Assembly (NCBI RefSeq): GCF_034670185.1
Contig: NZ_JAXMNY010000001.1
Coordinates: 558,001 to 622,000, forward strand
DNA length: 64,000 nt
Direction: 5' to 3'
Source: Nisaea sp.
Lineage (GTDB): Bacteria; Pseudomonadota; Alphaproteobacteria; Thalassobaculales; Thalassobaculaceae
Below are positions 1 to 7,986 of this stretch, piece by piece (positions within the stretch are counted from its first letter, which is position 1; every line of letters begins with the position of its first letter). Under the pieces are notes generated by a model that was given only the letters and a program-made list of their open reading frames with translations, searched no databases and was not told the origin of the DNA. Both the position numbers and the translations under genes were made by a program.

Positions 1-488
1 GCGGACGGTTCCATGTCCGTGCGCAGCGGTGTCGTGGAGCTGAGGGCAAGTGTCCCAAGCAATTGAATTTCGCCGTTGCGCATGACCGGCAGCAATACCC
101 GTTCGAATGACATGTATTCGCGATCCGGCAGTAAGACCCTTCCTCTGAAGATGCAGATGCATGGATCGAAAACGCTAAAGAAGTAGGGTGCGACCTCGCC
201 GTAGATTTCGTTGGGGACAACCTCGTGGAGATAGCGGCCGGTATGGTTCTGTTCGAACAGCCGGTTAACTTCCTCACCGGATACCCTGTATTTCAAACGG
301 TCGCCGTTGCGTTGCAGCAGATAGACAAAGGGCAGAAGGCTTGGAACCGCGATGGGGTCGAACCGGGGAACGATTCCTGTGCCTTCCGCACCCGAAAGAT
401 CGATCCAGTGATGTAGAATCTGAGCTGTTTTTTCGTAGCGGACCAGTTTGACTGACAGGCTCCGGACCTTGTCCAAAATTGAGGTCAT
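1..488 (-). CDS. PAS_5-type sensor protein, C-terminus cut off by window edge
   Basis: This partial gene reads leftward from an ATG at 488 and runs off the window at base 1. About 162 codons are present, beginning MTSILDKVRS. The protein has the layout of the stand-alone PAS_5 family, which is abundant in Rhodospirillales. An early helical segment contains HHWIDLSGAEG, then a proline-rich link leads to a PAS core with LKYRVSGEEV and a later strand with SFERVLLPVMRNG. These are the same landmarks as in the proteins at 5498-6112 and 7987-8571. An AGGGG stretch lies about 8 nt before the ATG. PAS_5 proteins are presumed cytoplasmic sensors with unknown ligands. No output domain is visible in the part present. 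The gene is divergent from the FkbM gene. Confidence 0.8.
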   Translation of the reverse strand, partial: MTSILDKVRSLSVKLVRYEKTAQILHHWIDLSGAEGTGIVPRFDPIAVPSLLPFVYLLQRNGDRLKYRVSGEEVNRLFEQNHTGRYLHEVVPNEIYGEVAPYFFSVFDPCICIFRGRVLLPDREYMSFERVLLPVMRNGEIQLLGTLALSSTTPLRTDMEPS

Positions 489-788
489 TGATCGGCCCCT
501 AGCCTGTTTAGGTAATCATCGTGTAAGGCGCGCGAAACAGAACAAGAAAATGGTCATTACTGGGGGCAGAATCCCCAAGTTGCGACGATCAAATACAACG
601 ACCATTAATTTCGTTTGAATTTAAAGGTATTTCCATAAAAAGCAACCTGATGTTCCTCAGGTTCGCCGGTTTTCGGCCAAGACCAGCCTCGGCTGGTTTG
701 CACCTGGAGAGTGTTTCTGTTGCCGGACCCGAGCGGAGATGCGAGCTTTCCGTCTCAATCCGGTTATGTGTTTCCTCGCGGGGGCAAA
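489..788. other. Intergenic region between divergent genes
   Basis: About 300 bases separate the PAS_5 gene and the FkbM gene. The stretch is AT-richer than its surroundings and probably carries promoters for both. Two short perfect hairpins are present: a 7-bp stem at 644-663 and another at 682-697 with a 2-nt loop. I see no convincing promoter hexamer pair and no further gene. Confidence 0.5.
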
Positions 789-1643
789 ATGAGTGGTGAA
801 CGACCGTCTCTGACGGAAATGCTCGACATAGACGTGACGATCGATGTCGTCGATATCGGCGCCAACCCGATCGCGGTCGATGGCCGCCCGCCGTACCAGG
901 ATCTTCTGGAAGCGGGGAAGGTGCGGCTCGTTGGGTTCGAGCCTAACCGGGATGCGCTGGCCGAGCTTCAGGCGCGGAAAAGCGCGCATGAAACCTATCT
1001 ACCCCATGCGGTTTATGATGGAACGGAGCAGACCTTGAGGATCTGCAAAGCGCCGGGGATGACCTCCTTGCTGGAGCCCAACCCGGCGGTGTTGAGCTGC
1101 TTTCACGGCTTTGACGAATGGGGCCAGGTCATCGGCCGGGAGACAATCCAGACAGTCCGCCTCGATGATGTTGCCGAGATCGATAATCTCGATTTTCTGA
1201 AGATCGACATTCAGGGGGCGGAGCTCGAGGTTTTTCGGAACGGGACCGACAAGCTCGCAAACTGCCTGGTGATCCAGTCTGAAGTCGAATTCATGCAGAT
1301 GTACGATAACCAGCCGCTGTTCTCCGACGTCGATCTGTTCTTGCGGGAGCATGGGTTCATGCTCCACCGCTTTGTCCAGCCGGTCAGTCGGGTGGTGAAG
1401 CCGCTTATTGTCGATAACAATCCTTACGCAGGTCTCAGCCAGTCCGTATGGGCGGATGCGATCTTCATTCGGGATTTCACGCGCTTCGATTTGCTGAACC
1501 CTGTGCAGTTGCTGAAAATCGCGCTGATCCTGCACGACGTATACAGTTCTTTCGATGTCGCGCTGCGGGCGCTGTTGACCCGCGATGCCATGCTCGGCAC
1601 CCGCTTCGGTGAGGCATATCTTCGGAAACTGGAACGTCACTAG
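789..1643 (+). CDS. FkbM family methyltransferase
   Basis: This 284-residue protein belongs to the FkbM family of S-adenosylmethionine-dependent methyltransferases, which usually O-methylate sugars or other small hydroxylated molecules. The SAM-binding motif I is VDIGANP near residue 21. The family's second signature, IDIQGAE, is at residues 139-145. The residues LVGFEPN near 47-53 fit the acidic loop that contacts the ribose. The start chosen is the ATG at 789, after a G-rich GGGGGC stretch. A GTG at 711 in the same frame would add 26 residues, but the SD-like GGAGA lies directly against it. The gene is followed 91 bases later by an aminotransferase on the same strand. The substrate cannot be read from the sequence, and nearby genes do not form a glycan cluster. 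Confidence 0.85.
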   Translation: MSGERPSLTEMLDIDVTIDVVDIGANPIAVDGRPPYQDLLEAGKVRLVGFEPNRDALAELQARKSAHETYLPHAVYDGTEQTLRICKAPGMTSLLEPNPAVLSCFHGFDEWGQVIGRETIQTVRLDDVAEIDNLDFLKIDIQGAELEVFRNGTDKLANCLVIQSEVEFMQMYDNQPLFSDVDLFLREHGFMLHRFVQPVSRVVKPLIVDNNPYAGLSQSVWADAIFIRDFTRFDLLNPVQLLKIALILHDVYSSFDVALRALLTRDAMLGTRFGEAYLRKLERH

Positions 1644-1734
1644 TGCGCGTCGTTCGTGCGTCCGGACCTTGTCCTGACCGCTGATCCCGGCCACGCTGCT
1701 TTCCAATTGGGGAATCATCAGGTGGGGAAGTGCG

Positions 1735-2958
1735 ATGACATCGCAGGAGTTTGATTTTGAAGCCGTGGTGCGGCAGGACCTGCCGGCACCGGCCGGGCGC
1801 TGGAACGGTTTTCCGAACTTCAATTTCGTTGGCGGTCACAATGCGCCGGAAAGCATTCCGACCGATGCGCTGGTGGATGCGGCGACACGCGTCCTTCAGC
1901 GCGAGGGGGCGACTCTCGCCACCTATAGTCTGGAAAGCGGTCCCCAGGGCTATCGTCCGCTCCGTGAATTCCTTGCCGGGAAACTGGGCCGTGATGCGGG
2001 GATGACCTGTACGGCAGATGATGTGCTGCTGACTTCCGGCTCCCTGCAGGGGCTCGATCTTATCAATGAGGTGATGCTGGCGCCGGGGGATACGGTGCTT
2101 ATCGAGGAAGCGACCTATGGCGGTTGCCTGACACGGTTCCAGCGCCTCGGCGTTACCCCGATCGGCATCAAGCTGGATGAGCAGGGCATGCGAGTGGACC
2201 ATCTGGCCGAGACCCTGGCCAAACTGGCTTCCGAAGGAACGAAACCGAAATTCATTTATGTCATCCCGACTGTGCAGAACCCGACCGCCTCGATCATGCC
2301 GCTGGAGCGCCGCGAGGAATTGCTGCGGCTGGCCGAGCAATACGATGTCGCCGTGATCGAGGACGAGTGTTACTCGGACCTGATCTGGGACGGCAAGCGT
2401 CCCCCCGCCTTGCATGCGCTGGACAAGAGCGGACGTGTGGTCTTTGTCGGCTCTTTCTCCAAATCCATCGCTCCGGCCCTTCGCGTCGGCTTCATCGTTG
2501 CACCCTGGGCGTTCATGGCGCGATTGCTGTCCTGCAAGACCGACGCAGGCTCCGGCGCCCTTGAGCAAATGGTGCTGGCTGAATTCTGCAACACGCATTT
2601 CGAAAATCATGTCGCCGGGCTGAACAAGGTGCTGAAGCAGAAATGTGATGTGCTGATCGAGGCGATGGAGAAGAACTTCGGCACCGTGGCGGAATTCGAA
2701 GCGCCTCCGGGCGGTATTTTCCTCTGGGTCAAACTGCCGGCCGAGGTCGATACATCGCGTCTCGCATCGGAAGCGGCCAAGCATGGCATCCAGGTCAATC
2801 CGGGGGCCGAATGGTCCATCGAAGGGCCGGGAGCGAAGCGGGCGATCCGGATCTGCTACGCCAATCCCCCAGTCGAGACGATCCGGAAGGGCATTGCCGC
2901 GCTGGCGGAAGTCTGCCGGGAGGAGTTCGGCGTTCCGAAGACGATCGCGAACGCCTGA
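1735..2958 (+). CDS. PLP-dependent aminotransferase, class I/II (2-aminoadipate transaminase-like)
   Basis: This 407-residue fold-type I aminotransferase resembles the AraT/LysN/MocR-like group. The PLP-binding lysine is K243 within the motif SFSKSIAPALRVGF. The aspartate that contacts the pyridine nitrogen sits in IEDECYSDL near residue 208, and the cofactor-anchoring asparagine in VQNPTAS near 190. The N-terminus lacks a helix-turn-helix, so this is a free enzyme rather than a MocR regulator fusion. Length is normal for the family. It probably moves amino groups between an aromatic, branched or aminoadipate-type amino acid and a 2-oxo acid in the cytoplasm. The substrate is not determinable here. 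It ends 82 bases before the convergent SRPBCC gene. Confidence 0.9.
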   Translation: MTSQEFDFEAVVRQDLPAPAGRWNGFPNFNFVGGHNAPESIPTDALVDAATRVLQREGATLATYSLESGPQGYRPLREFLAGKLGRDAGMTCTADDVLLTSGSLQGLDLINEVMLAPGDTVLIEEATYGGCLTRFQRLGVTPIGIKLDEQGMRVDHLAETLAKLASEGTKPKFIYVIPTVQNPTASIMPLERREELLRLAEQYDVAVIEDECYSDLIWDGKRPPALHALDKSGRVVFVGSFSKSIAPALRVGFIVAPWAFMARLLSCKTDAGSGALEQMVLAEFCNTHFENHVAGLNKVLKQKCDVLIEAMEKNFGTVAEFEAPPGGIFLWVKLPAEVDTSRLASEAAKHGIQVNPGAEWSIEGPGAKRAIRICYANPPVETIRKGIAALAEVCREEFGVPKTIANA

Positions 2959-2981
2959 AGCAACTGTTAGTCCTTTGCCCT

Positions 2982-3012
2982 CCGCTGCCGATGTCCCTGG
3001 CTCCGGCAGCGG
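2982..3012. terminator. Inverted repeat between convergent genes, possible bidirectional terminator
   Basis: A perfect 9-bp stem (CCGCTGCCG at 2982-2990, CGGCAGCGG at 3004-3012) with a 13-nt loop lies between the aminotransferase and the leftward SRPBCC gene. There is no clear U-tract on either side, so a factor-independent terminator is only a possibility. Confidence 0.35.
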
Positions 3013-3040
3013 AAGGCGGCGAGGGGGCAGGCTCCGGATA

Positions 3041-3538
3041 TCAGGCTGTAGCCGCCGTAGCCGGTGTATCACTCTGCAATATCCGCTCAAGATCGCCGAA
3101 ACAGGCGTCCCAGCCGCCGCAGATATTGAGCCGCGAGCTTTCGCTTTCCACCATCGAATGGATCAACCGGACACGGGTGCCGCCGTCCACCGCCGTGAAA
3201 TACACGGCGACCTCTGACGCGGGGGAAAGCTCGCCTTTTCCTGCCGCCGTCTCCTTATGGTGGCGCCAGCTGAAGACCAGAATCCGGCCCGGATCGATTT
3301 CCTCATACTGCCCATGCAGAATGTCGCGCGCTCCGTCTTTCTCCGCGAAGGTGAAAGTCCAGCTCCCACCGACCCTGAGATCGACCTCCGCCTTTTCCAG
3401 TGCGTGGTTGCCGAACCACTGAACCAGGTCTTCCGGCGTGGTGAAGGCCTGGAAAATCCGTTCGGGGGATGCCGGGAAAGTGCCTTCGACAATGATCGGA
3501 TCGGCGCCGTGCGGCGATTTCAGATAGGCGAATGTCAT
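3041..3538 (-). CDS. SRPBCC / AHSA1-domain protein
   Basis: This 165-residue protein has the START-like SRPBCC fold of the AHSA1 (activator of Hsp90 ATPase homologue) family. The family hallmarks are visible: a first strand ending in TFPASPERIFQAFTTPEDLVQW, a central GGSWTF turn near residue 57, and a C-terminal helix beginning around GGWDACFGDLERIL. Such proteins bind hydrophobic ligands in a deep cavity, and their exact role is often unknown. Its ATG overlaps the stop of the upstream ArsR regulator by 4 bases, so the two are translationally coupled. ArsR-SRPBCC pairs are very common in bacteria, and the regulator is presumed to control this protein. Confidence 0.88.
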   Translation of the reverse strand: MTFAYLKSPHGADPIIVEGTFPASPERIFQAFTTPEDLVQWFGNHALEKAEVDLRVGGSWTFTFAEKDGARDILHGQYEEIDPGRILVFSWRHHKETAAGKGELSPASEVAVYFTAVDGGTRVRLIHSMVESESSRLNICGGWDACFGDLERILQSDTPATAATA

Positions 3539-3849
3539 TTCTCTTCCTCCAGGAAACGGGCGAGGCTTTTGAAGCCATCCTCCCAGAACTGCTTGTAGGT
3601 GTTCAGCCAGGCAGCCGCGTCTTTCATGGGCCCGGCATTGAGGGCGCAGTAGCGGGTCCGGCCGCGTTTGCGGACGGTGACGAGCCCGGCATCGGAAAGC
3701 ACACGGACATGTTTGGAGACGGCCGTCTGGGACATGTTGAACGGTTGCGCAACTTCGGACAGTGCGGCCTCTCCCTCATGCAGGCGCGCCAGAATTGCCC
3801 GGCGTGTTTCGTCCGAAAGGGCTGCAAAAGTTTGATCGAGTGCTGGCAT
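3535..3849 (-). CDS. ArsR-family transcriptional regulator
   Basis: This 104-residue winged helix-turn-helix regulator begins MPALDQTFAALSDETRRAIL, the standard ArsR N-terminus. The recognition helix is SQTAVSKHVRVL near residues 44-55, followed by a wing with VTVRKRGRTRYCAL. No metal-binding CXC motif is seen in the DNA-binding helix, so it is not an obvious metal sensor. It fits the metal-independent ArsR type found next to SRPBCC genes. It is the first gene of a two-gene unit with the SRPBCC gene (4-bp overlap). It lies just downstream of a 60-bp inverted repeat at 3864-3924 that is the natural candidate for its operator. Confidence 0.92.
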   Translation of the reverse strand: MPALDQTFAALSDETRRAILARLHEGEAALSEVAQPFNMSQTAVSKHVRVLSDAGLVTVRKRGRTRYCALNAGPMKDAAAWLNTYKQFWEDGFKSLARFLEEEK

Positions 3850-3863
3850 GGCCGACGTCCATT

Positions 3864-3924
3864 AGTGAACTTATTGGTTGACTGTATGATGCGCATTCTT
3901 ATCAGTCAACCAAATGGTTCACTT
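3864..3924. promoter_or_regulatory. Long inverted repeat, probable operator of the ArsR-SRPBCC unit
   Basis: Arms of 21 bases at 3864-3884 and 3904-3924 match as an inverted repeat at 18 of 21 positions, separated by about 19 bases. The left arm starts AGTGAAC and ends GGTTGACTG. The right arm mirrors it with CAGTCAACC and GTTCACT. The repeat ends 15 bases before the ArsR start codon, where autoregulation would act. The promoter could lie in the spacer. Assignment to ArsR is inferred from position. Confidence 0.6.
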
Positions 3925-3934
3925 AACGTTCGGG

Positions 3935-4318
3935 TCAGGCTCCGAGCCGGAAATCCGGGAAAGGCAGGAGGATGAGAGAGAGGGCCATGAATATCAGGGC
4001 GGAAATGACTGCGTATTGGCCAAACTTACGATAGGTCTGGCGCAGGATTTCACCAATGATCCGTTGCGCAACCGGCTTTGGCGGCCGGTCTTCCTTGGCG
4101 AGAATGATCCAGAGTTCCGTCTGCCGGTAGGGTCGCGACGGTGCGCGCATCGCATAGTGAAACAGGATGGCGGCAACGATCAGGCAGAGGATACAGCCGG
4201 CGCGCGCGGCGACGATCGGCTCGTAACTCAGACTCATGACAATGCAGATGATCGCCAGCGCGGCAAAGCCGGAGGCTCTGCCAACAGAGATGATTGCTGC
4301 ATTCTCAATTGCTTCCAT
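3935..4318 (-). CDS. Small membrane protein of unknown function
   Basis: I do not recognise a family. The 127-residue product has three probable membrane segments. Two lie in the N-terminal half (about residues 15-35 and 40-60, including GCILCLIVAAILFHYA) and one near the C-terminus (ALIFMALSLILLPF). The middle is a polar, basic cytoplasmic-looking stretch with RPPKPVAQRIIGEILRQTY. The ATG at 4318 is chosen because the only further-upstream starts in frame are GTG or TTG codons without a ribosome site. Its stop is 11 bases before the inverted repeat upstream of arsR. It may be expressed separately from that unit. Confidence 0.6.
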   Translation of the reverse strand: MEAIENAAIISVGRASGFAALAIICIVMSLSYEPIVAARAGCILCLIVAAILFHYAMRAPSRPYRQTELWIILAKEDRPPKPVAQRIIGEILRQTYRKFGQYAVISALIFMALSLILLPFPDFRLGA

Positions 4319-4537
4319 CGGACGTATCCGCGGCGTTATCGAGCTCACTCGTATCGCTTTTCGCGATCCATTTAGGCCGCGTCTCTTCAGAGGCAACCAT
4401 GTGATGATCGCATTTCGGTGCGTGAAAACCAGGGTCCCGGATGACGTCAGGAATGGTTGAATGCTCTTTGTGCCGTTTCGTGTCCGGATGGTGCGGAATG
4501 CAGCACAGATTCAGATATTATCCCGAGGGAGGTAACA

Positions 4538-5509
4538 GTGCTTGTGAGATCCATAGGACTGGCAGTTGCTCTAGTTGGAAGTCTGGCCTTCTCGACAGGG
4601 GCTGCCGAAGCGCAAACCGTGAGCGTAACGCCGCTTGGCAGTCACGACGGTGAATTCTGCCGTTTCGACCGGGCGATGATGTTCGAAGATCCGGATGGCA
4701 CGCGCATTCTTTACGATGCGGGGCGCACGGTTGCCGGAGCAGGTGATCCGCGTCTCGGTAAAGTGGATGCGTTGCTGGTCAGCCATATGCACGGAGACCA
4801 TGTGGGTGACCGTCATATCGATGCGGTCAACGCCGGGGAATGCGGTGCGCCGGCCATGACGAAAGTGGATGCACCGAACACCAACAGCGTGAACATCGCG
4901 CTCGATAAATCCGCGCTGATTGTCACCGGAAGCGAGATGCCGAGATTTTTCGCGAGCAAGCTGAAGGCTCTTGGCGGCGATCCGAAAAAGTCCCAGCTCG
5001 TCCGCTTTGGTGCATCCCGCAAGGTTGGCGGGGTCACAATCACGACCGTGCCGGCTGTTCATTCCAATGGGGTGGCAGGCGCCTTTATCGGTGGGCAACT
5101 CGGAAAACTGCTGAATGAGTCGGGTCTGACGGCCTATGCCGGTCCGCCGACCGGCTATGTGCTGACTTTCAGCAATGGCCTTGTCGTTTATCTCTCCGGC
5201 GATACAGGCGTGACAGCGGAGCAACGTACCGTGGTCGGCGAGCAGTACGGTGCGGAGCTTGTGGTGATGAACATCGGTGATACTTTCACCACCGGCCCGA
5301 CCGAGGCGGCTTTTGTCGTGAATGAGCTGATCAAGCCGGTTTCCGTGATTCCCTCGCACGCGAACGAGATAGGCACCAAGGGCGGCAAGGTTATTGCGGG
5401 CACCAAGACGGAGGCTTTCATCAAGGCGGTGAAGGTTCCGGCGCATGTGCCGCTCAGTGGCAAGGTCATGGCCTTCGACGGTGCCGGAAAATGCACATCA
5501 GGTTGCTAG
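4538..5509 (+). CDS. Exported metallo-beta-lactamase-fold hydrolase
   Basis: This 323-residue protein has an N-terminal signal peptide (about residues 1-25, ending TGAAEAQ) and a metallo-beta-lactamase fold. The zinc motif HMHGDH is at residues 83-88. Further metal-ligand candidates are the histidine in VPAVHSNG, the aspartate in LSGDTG and the histidine in IPSHANE. The layout resembles the UlaG/YycJ-like and lactonase-like metal hydrolases rather than true beta-lactamases. The GTG start at 4538 is supported by GAGGGAGG five bases upstream. An upstream ATG would put 27 non-signal residues in front. The product probably acts in the periplasm on an unknown ester, lactone or phosphodiester. The gene overlaps the convergent PAS_5 gene by 12 bases. 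Confidence 0.85.
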   Translation: MLVRSIGLAVALVGSLAFSTGAAEAQTVSVTPLGSHDGEFCRFDRAMMFEDPDGTRILYDAGRTVAGAGDPRLGKVDALLVSHMHGDHVGDRHIDAVNAGECGAPAMTKVDAPNTNSVNIALDKSALIVTGSEMPRFFASKLKALGGDPKKSQLVRFGASRKVGGVTITTVPAVHSNGVAGAFIGGQLGKLLNESGLTAYAGPPTGYVLTFSNGLVVYLSGDTGVTAEQRTVVGEQYGAELVVMNIGDTFTTGPTEAAFVVNELIKPVSVIPSHANEIGTKGGKVIAGTKTEAFIKAVKVPAHVPLSGKVMAFDGAGKCTSGC

Positions 5510-6112
5510 AAGCCTGATCGAAGCGTTCGGCGTTTCGTCCTGAACTTCGCGAGAGGAGCTGCGTCCGGCTGCAGCTCCTCTCGTCTCAATTCCGCTTTGC
5601 TGCATCGATATCTCAAGCGGGGGCCTGGAGAGGCTCGCAGGTGAGTGATGCGTGAACTGGAGCACAATCAAAATGCGCTCAATATGCCCGGGTGAACCGA
5701 ACGGCAGCATGAGAGACGTAAAGTATTTTTGCGGCCCGCTGGCCCAGGTTGCGGGGCCGCTGGCATAATACATGGCTTCCGCGTCGCGGCACTGGCGCAG
5801 ACGATCCAAAGCACTTTCCGCACCGTCGATCTGGCTGACCCTTTGGCCGGTAATGTCCCTTCCAACCGCGTAATGGACGCCGGTGCCGACGATTCTGACC
5901 CGGAAATCGTTACCGTCTATCGGTTCCATCACAGCAAGCGATGGCAGGCTCCGGCGAGGCAACTCCACGGGGTCGAGCGTTGATTTTGGAGGCAGGGCGG
6001 CGTTGCCTCGCGCGATCTGCCAGTACTCATACATGGCGCGTTGTGCATCGCTGGCGAGGTCATCCATCGAAAAATCCGGAGCGATATTCTGTAAATCCAT
6101 AGTCTTTTTCAT
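5498..6112 (-). CDS. PAS_5-type sensor protein
   Basis: This 204-residue protein has the same architecture as those at 1-488 and 7987-8571. A helical N-terminus with MYEYWQIARG leads to a short proline-rich link (LPPKSTLDPVELPRRSLPSL), then a PAS core with DFRVRIVGTGVHYAVGRDITG and a final strand with RILIVLQFTH. No enzymatic or DNA-binding domain follows; the C-terminal tail is low-complexity and arginine-rich. The start at 6112 (MKKTMDLQ) is preferred because the frame upstream reads non-conserved-looking sequence; an ATG at 6100 is also possible. The last 12 bases overlap the stop region of the convergent metallo-hydrolase gene. A perfect 13-bp hairpin sits within its 3' coding end. Confidence 0.8.
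   Translation of the reverse strand: MKKTMDLQNIAPDFSMDDLASDAQRAMYEYWQIARGNAALPPKSTLDPVELPRRSLPSLAVMEPIDGNDFRVRIVGTGVHYAVGRDITGQRVSQIDGAESALDRLRQCRDAEAMYYASGPATWASGPQKYFTSLMLPFGSPGHIERILIVLQFTHHSPASLSRPPLEISMQQSGIETRGAAAGRSSSREVQDETPNASIRLLAT
5550..5583. repeat. Perfect 13-bp inverted repeat in the 3' coding end of the PAS_5 gene
   Basis: CGAGAGGAGCTGC at 5550-5562 pairs perfectly with GCAGCTCCTCTCG at 5571-5583 across an 8-nt loop. It lies 41 bases past the stop of the rightward metallo-hydrolase gene, so it could stabilise or terminate that transcript. No U-tract follows. Confidence 0.6.
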
Positions 6113-6354
6113 GCCAACTGGATGGTTGTTTTCGCTCTTCGGAAGATCCGGATGAGAGAGTTTATCCGGAGCGGTACCAGTATGAATCAATTTTAACGGT
6201 AACTCTTTCCTCAGGCGCAGAATGATATTTTTGAGGCGGTTGCGTGGCGCTCTGCATGTCTGTGTCGCAGCAATGTGATCGGGGTTTGAAGGCATTCGGA
6301 CCGGCAATCGTGGCAAAATAGCGGTTATCAGAAATCCAACATTGGAGGTGCTTG

Positions 6355-6828
6355 ATGTCACTACGTCTGGTTTTGCGTTCCGGATTGGTCGCCGCCGGGA
6401 TTGTGACCGGAATGCTGTTGCTGACCCCGGCGCCGGCCGGAGCAGGAGAGGCCCCGGTTTATACAGGCTTCCTCTCCAATCTTGCCGTGAATGGGTACGA
6501 TCCCGTCGCCTATTTCAAGGAAGGGCGGCCGGTCGAAGGCACGGCCGACTATACGCTCGAGTACAAGGGGGCCGAGTGGCGCTTTGCCTCTGCGGAAAAC
6601 CGTGAGGCATTCCGTCAGAACCCCGAGCATTATGCCCCGCAATATGGCGGCTATTGCGCATGGGCTGTGGCGCAAGGGAGCACGGCCAAGGGAGATCCCC
6701 TGAATTGGAGGATCGTCAACGACAAGCTCTACCTCAACTACAATGCGGAGATTCAGACGCGTTGGCAGAAGGATGCCGCAAAGAACATTCAATCAGCGGA
6801 TCGGAACTGGCCGCGGATTATTGAATGA
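6355..6828 (+). CDS. Exported YHS-domain protein
   Basis: This 157-residue protein carries a signal peptide (residues 1 to about 31, ending APAGAG) and then a YHS domain. That small fold is thought to bind metal and is found in copper-handling and other periplasmic proteins. Core family residues are visible in VNGYDPVAYF near residue 44, WRFASAENREAFRQNPEHYAPQYGGYCAW near 75-105, and a C-terminal NDKLYLNYN. Such 'YHS domain-containing' exported proteins of about 150 residues are common in alphaproteobacteria, with no settled function. The ATG at 6355 has GGAGG 5 bases upstream. A small GC hairpin at 6848-6863 follows the gene. It is divergent from the PAS_5 gene. Confidence 0.88.
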   Translation: MSLRLVLRSGLVAAGIVTGMLLLTPAPAGAGEAPVYTGFLSNLAVNGYDPVAYFKEGRPVEGTADYTLEYKGAEWRFASAENREAFRQNPEHYAPQYGGYCAWAVAQGSTAKGDPLNWRIVNDKLYLNYNAEIQTRWQKDAAKNIQSADRNWPRIIE

Positions 6829-6847
6829 AATTCTGAAGTTCTGATTT

Positions 6848-6863
6848 GCGGGCCTAAGCCCGC
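6848..6863 (+). terminator. Short GC hairpin after the YHS gene
   Basis: GCGGGC at 6848-6853 and GCCCGC at 6858-6863 form a 6-bp stem with a CTAA loop, 19 bases past the stop. No U-tract follows, so it is a weak terminator candidate. Confidence 0.3.
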
Positions 6864-6921
6864 TCGCCTTCGTTCTGCCGCTCGACTACCCTCATCGCAA
6901 AATCGATAAATGGGGGAAACG

Positions 6922-7803
6922 ATGTCGGAAGCAACAGGGATAGTCGGACTCGGCAACGCGGGCCTGGCGGTCGCGTCGGCGCTACTGAAGCATGGTCCGG
7001 TGCTGGGATATGACCGCTCCAAAGAACGCTGCAAGCTGGCGCAGGATGCCGGCGTCAATGTGGTGGAGAGTTTGGATGATCTCGATGGCCGCACGCCCGT
7101 CGTGCTGCTGTCTTTGCCCAAACCGGAAGCTTCTCTGGCGGTAGCCGGTGCCATCGCTGCATGGTCGAGCGTTCCGGAGCTTGTCATCGAGACCAGCACG
7201 GTGACCCCGGATACCGCACAGAAATCGGCGGCGCTACTGGAAGTCGCCGGCGTGGGCTTCGTAGATGCGGCGATCGCCGGCGGTGTTGCCAGCATGGCAG
7301 CTGGAGAGATCACGTTTTTCCTTGGCGGGACAGATGTAAACAAGGCGGCGGCAAAACCGGTACTGGACCGCATCGCCAGCCGCATCTTCGATCTCGGTCC
7401 GGTGGGGGCGGGGATGGGAACGAAGGTCGTCAATAACGGCGTCATGCATGCGGTCATGGTGGTCCTGATCGAGGCTTTCGCCATGTCACGCAAGCTCGAT
7501 ATTCCGACGGATACGCTGGTTGAAATCCTGAACCGGGAGGAAGGCTTGCTGAGGCCGCTGATCCATCGGGTCGGGGAGCGGATGCAAGACGGCAATTACG
7601 CGGCCGGGATGTCCGTCAGCAACGCGCGGAAGGATTCCGTGCTGGCACTCGAAACCGCGCAACAACTCGGTGTTCCGTTATTTGCGACTCTGGCCTCTCA
7701 CACACCCTATGAAATTGCCGAGGCGAAAGGAATGGGTGATCAGGACTACGCGGCCTTGGCCAAATTATGGGAAGATTGGTGTGGCATCGACTTCGAGCGC
7801 TGA
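6922..7803 (+). CDS. NAD(P)-dependent beta-hydroxyacid dehydrogenase (3-hydroxyisobutyrate dehydrogenase family)
   Basis: This 293-residue protein is of the 6-phosphogluconate/3-hydroxyisobutyrate dehydrogenase superfamily. The dinucleotide motif GLGNAG is at residues 9-14. The family's substrate loop is seen as DAAIAGGVASMAAGEITFFLGG around 120-140, and the catalytic lysine lies in GAGMGTKVVNN near 175. Enzymes of this family oxidise 3-hydroxyisobutyrate, tartronate semialdehyde-type or related 3-hydroxy acids. The exact substrate is unclear; the usual DG(A/S)PVSGG motif is replaced by DAAIAGG, pointing away from the textbook enzymes. The ATG at 6922 follows GGGGGAA. The ATG at 6910 in the same frame has no ribosome site. 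Nothing nearby fixes a pathway. Confidence 0.87.
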   Translation: MSEATGIVGLGNAGLAVASALLKHGPVLGYDRSKERCKLAQDAGVNVVESLDDLDGRTPVVLLSLPKPEASLAVAGAIAAWSSVPELVIETSTVTPDTAQKSAALLEVAGVGFVDAAIAGGVASMAAGEITFFLGGTDVNKAAAKPVLDRIASRIFDLGPVGAGMGTKVVNNGVMHAVMVVLIEAFAMSRKLDIPTDTLVEILNREEGLLRPLIHRVGERMQDGNYAAGMSVSNARKDSVLALETAQQLGVPLFATLASHTPYEIAEAKGMGDQDYAALAKLWEDWCGIDFER

Positions 7804-7986
7804 GCGATCCTGTCAAACCATTCAGAAACTCTGCGACACGGACTGAATTACGCGTTTCGAATGCTGCTCTTTATAGTGCGCCCGGGGTAGTTTGTGCTAG
7901 GACCGACTAGTTAACGCGGCGGTGAAAGTGGCGGCCTTTATCGGGTTTCCATAGCTTTATCGTGTTCAGGTGGAGCGGTCAGAACA

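Noticed and set aside
1477..3090. 537-codon leftward open frame
   Set aside because: Antisense to the FkbM and aminotransferase genes; composition of a shadow frame.
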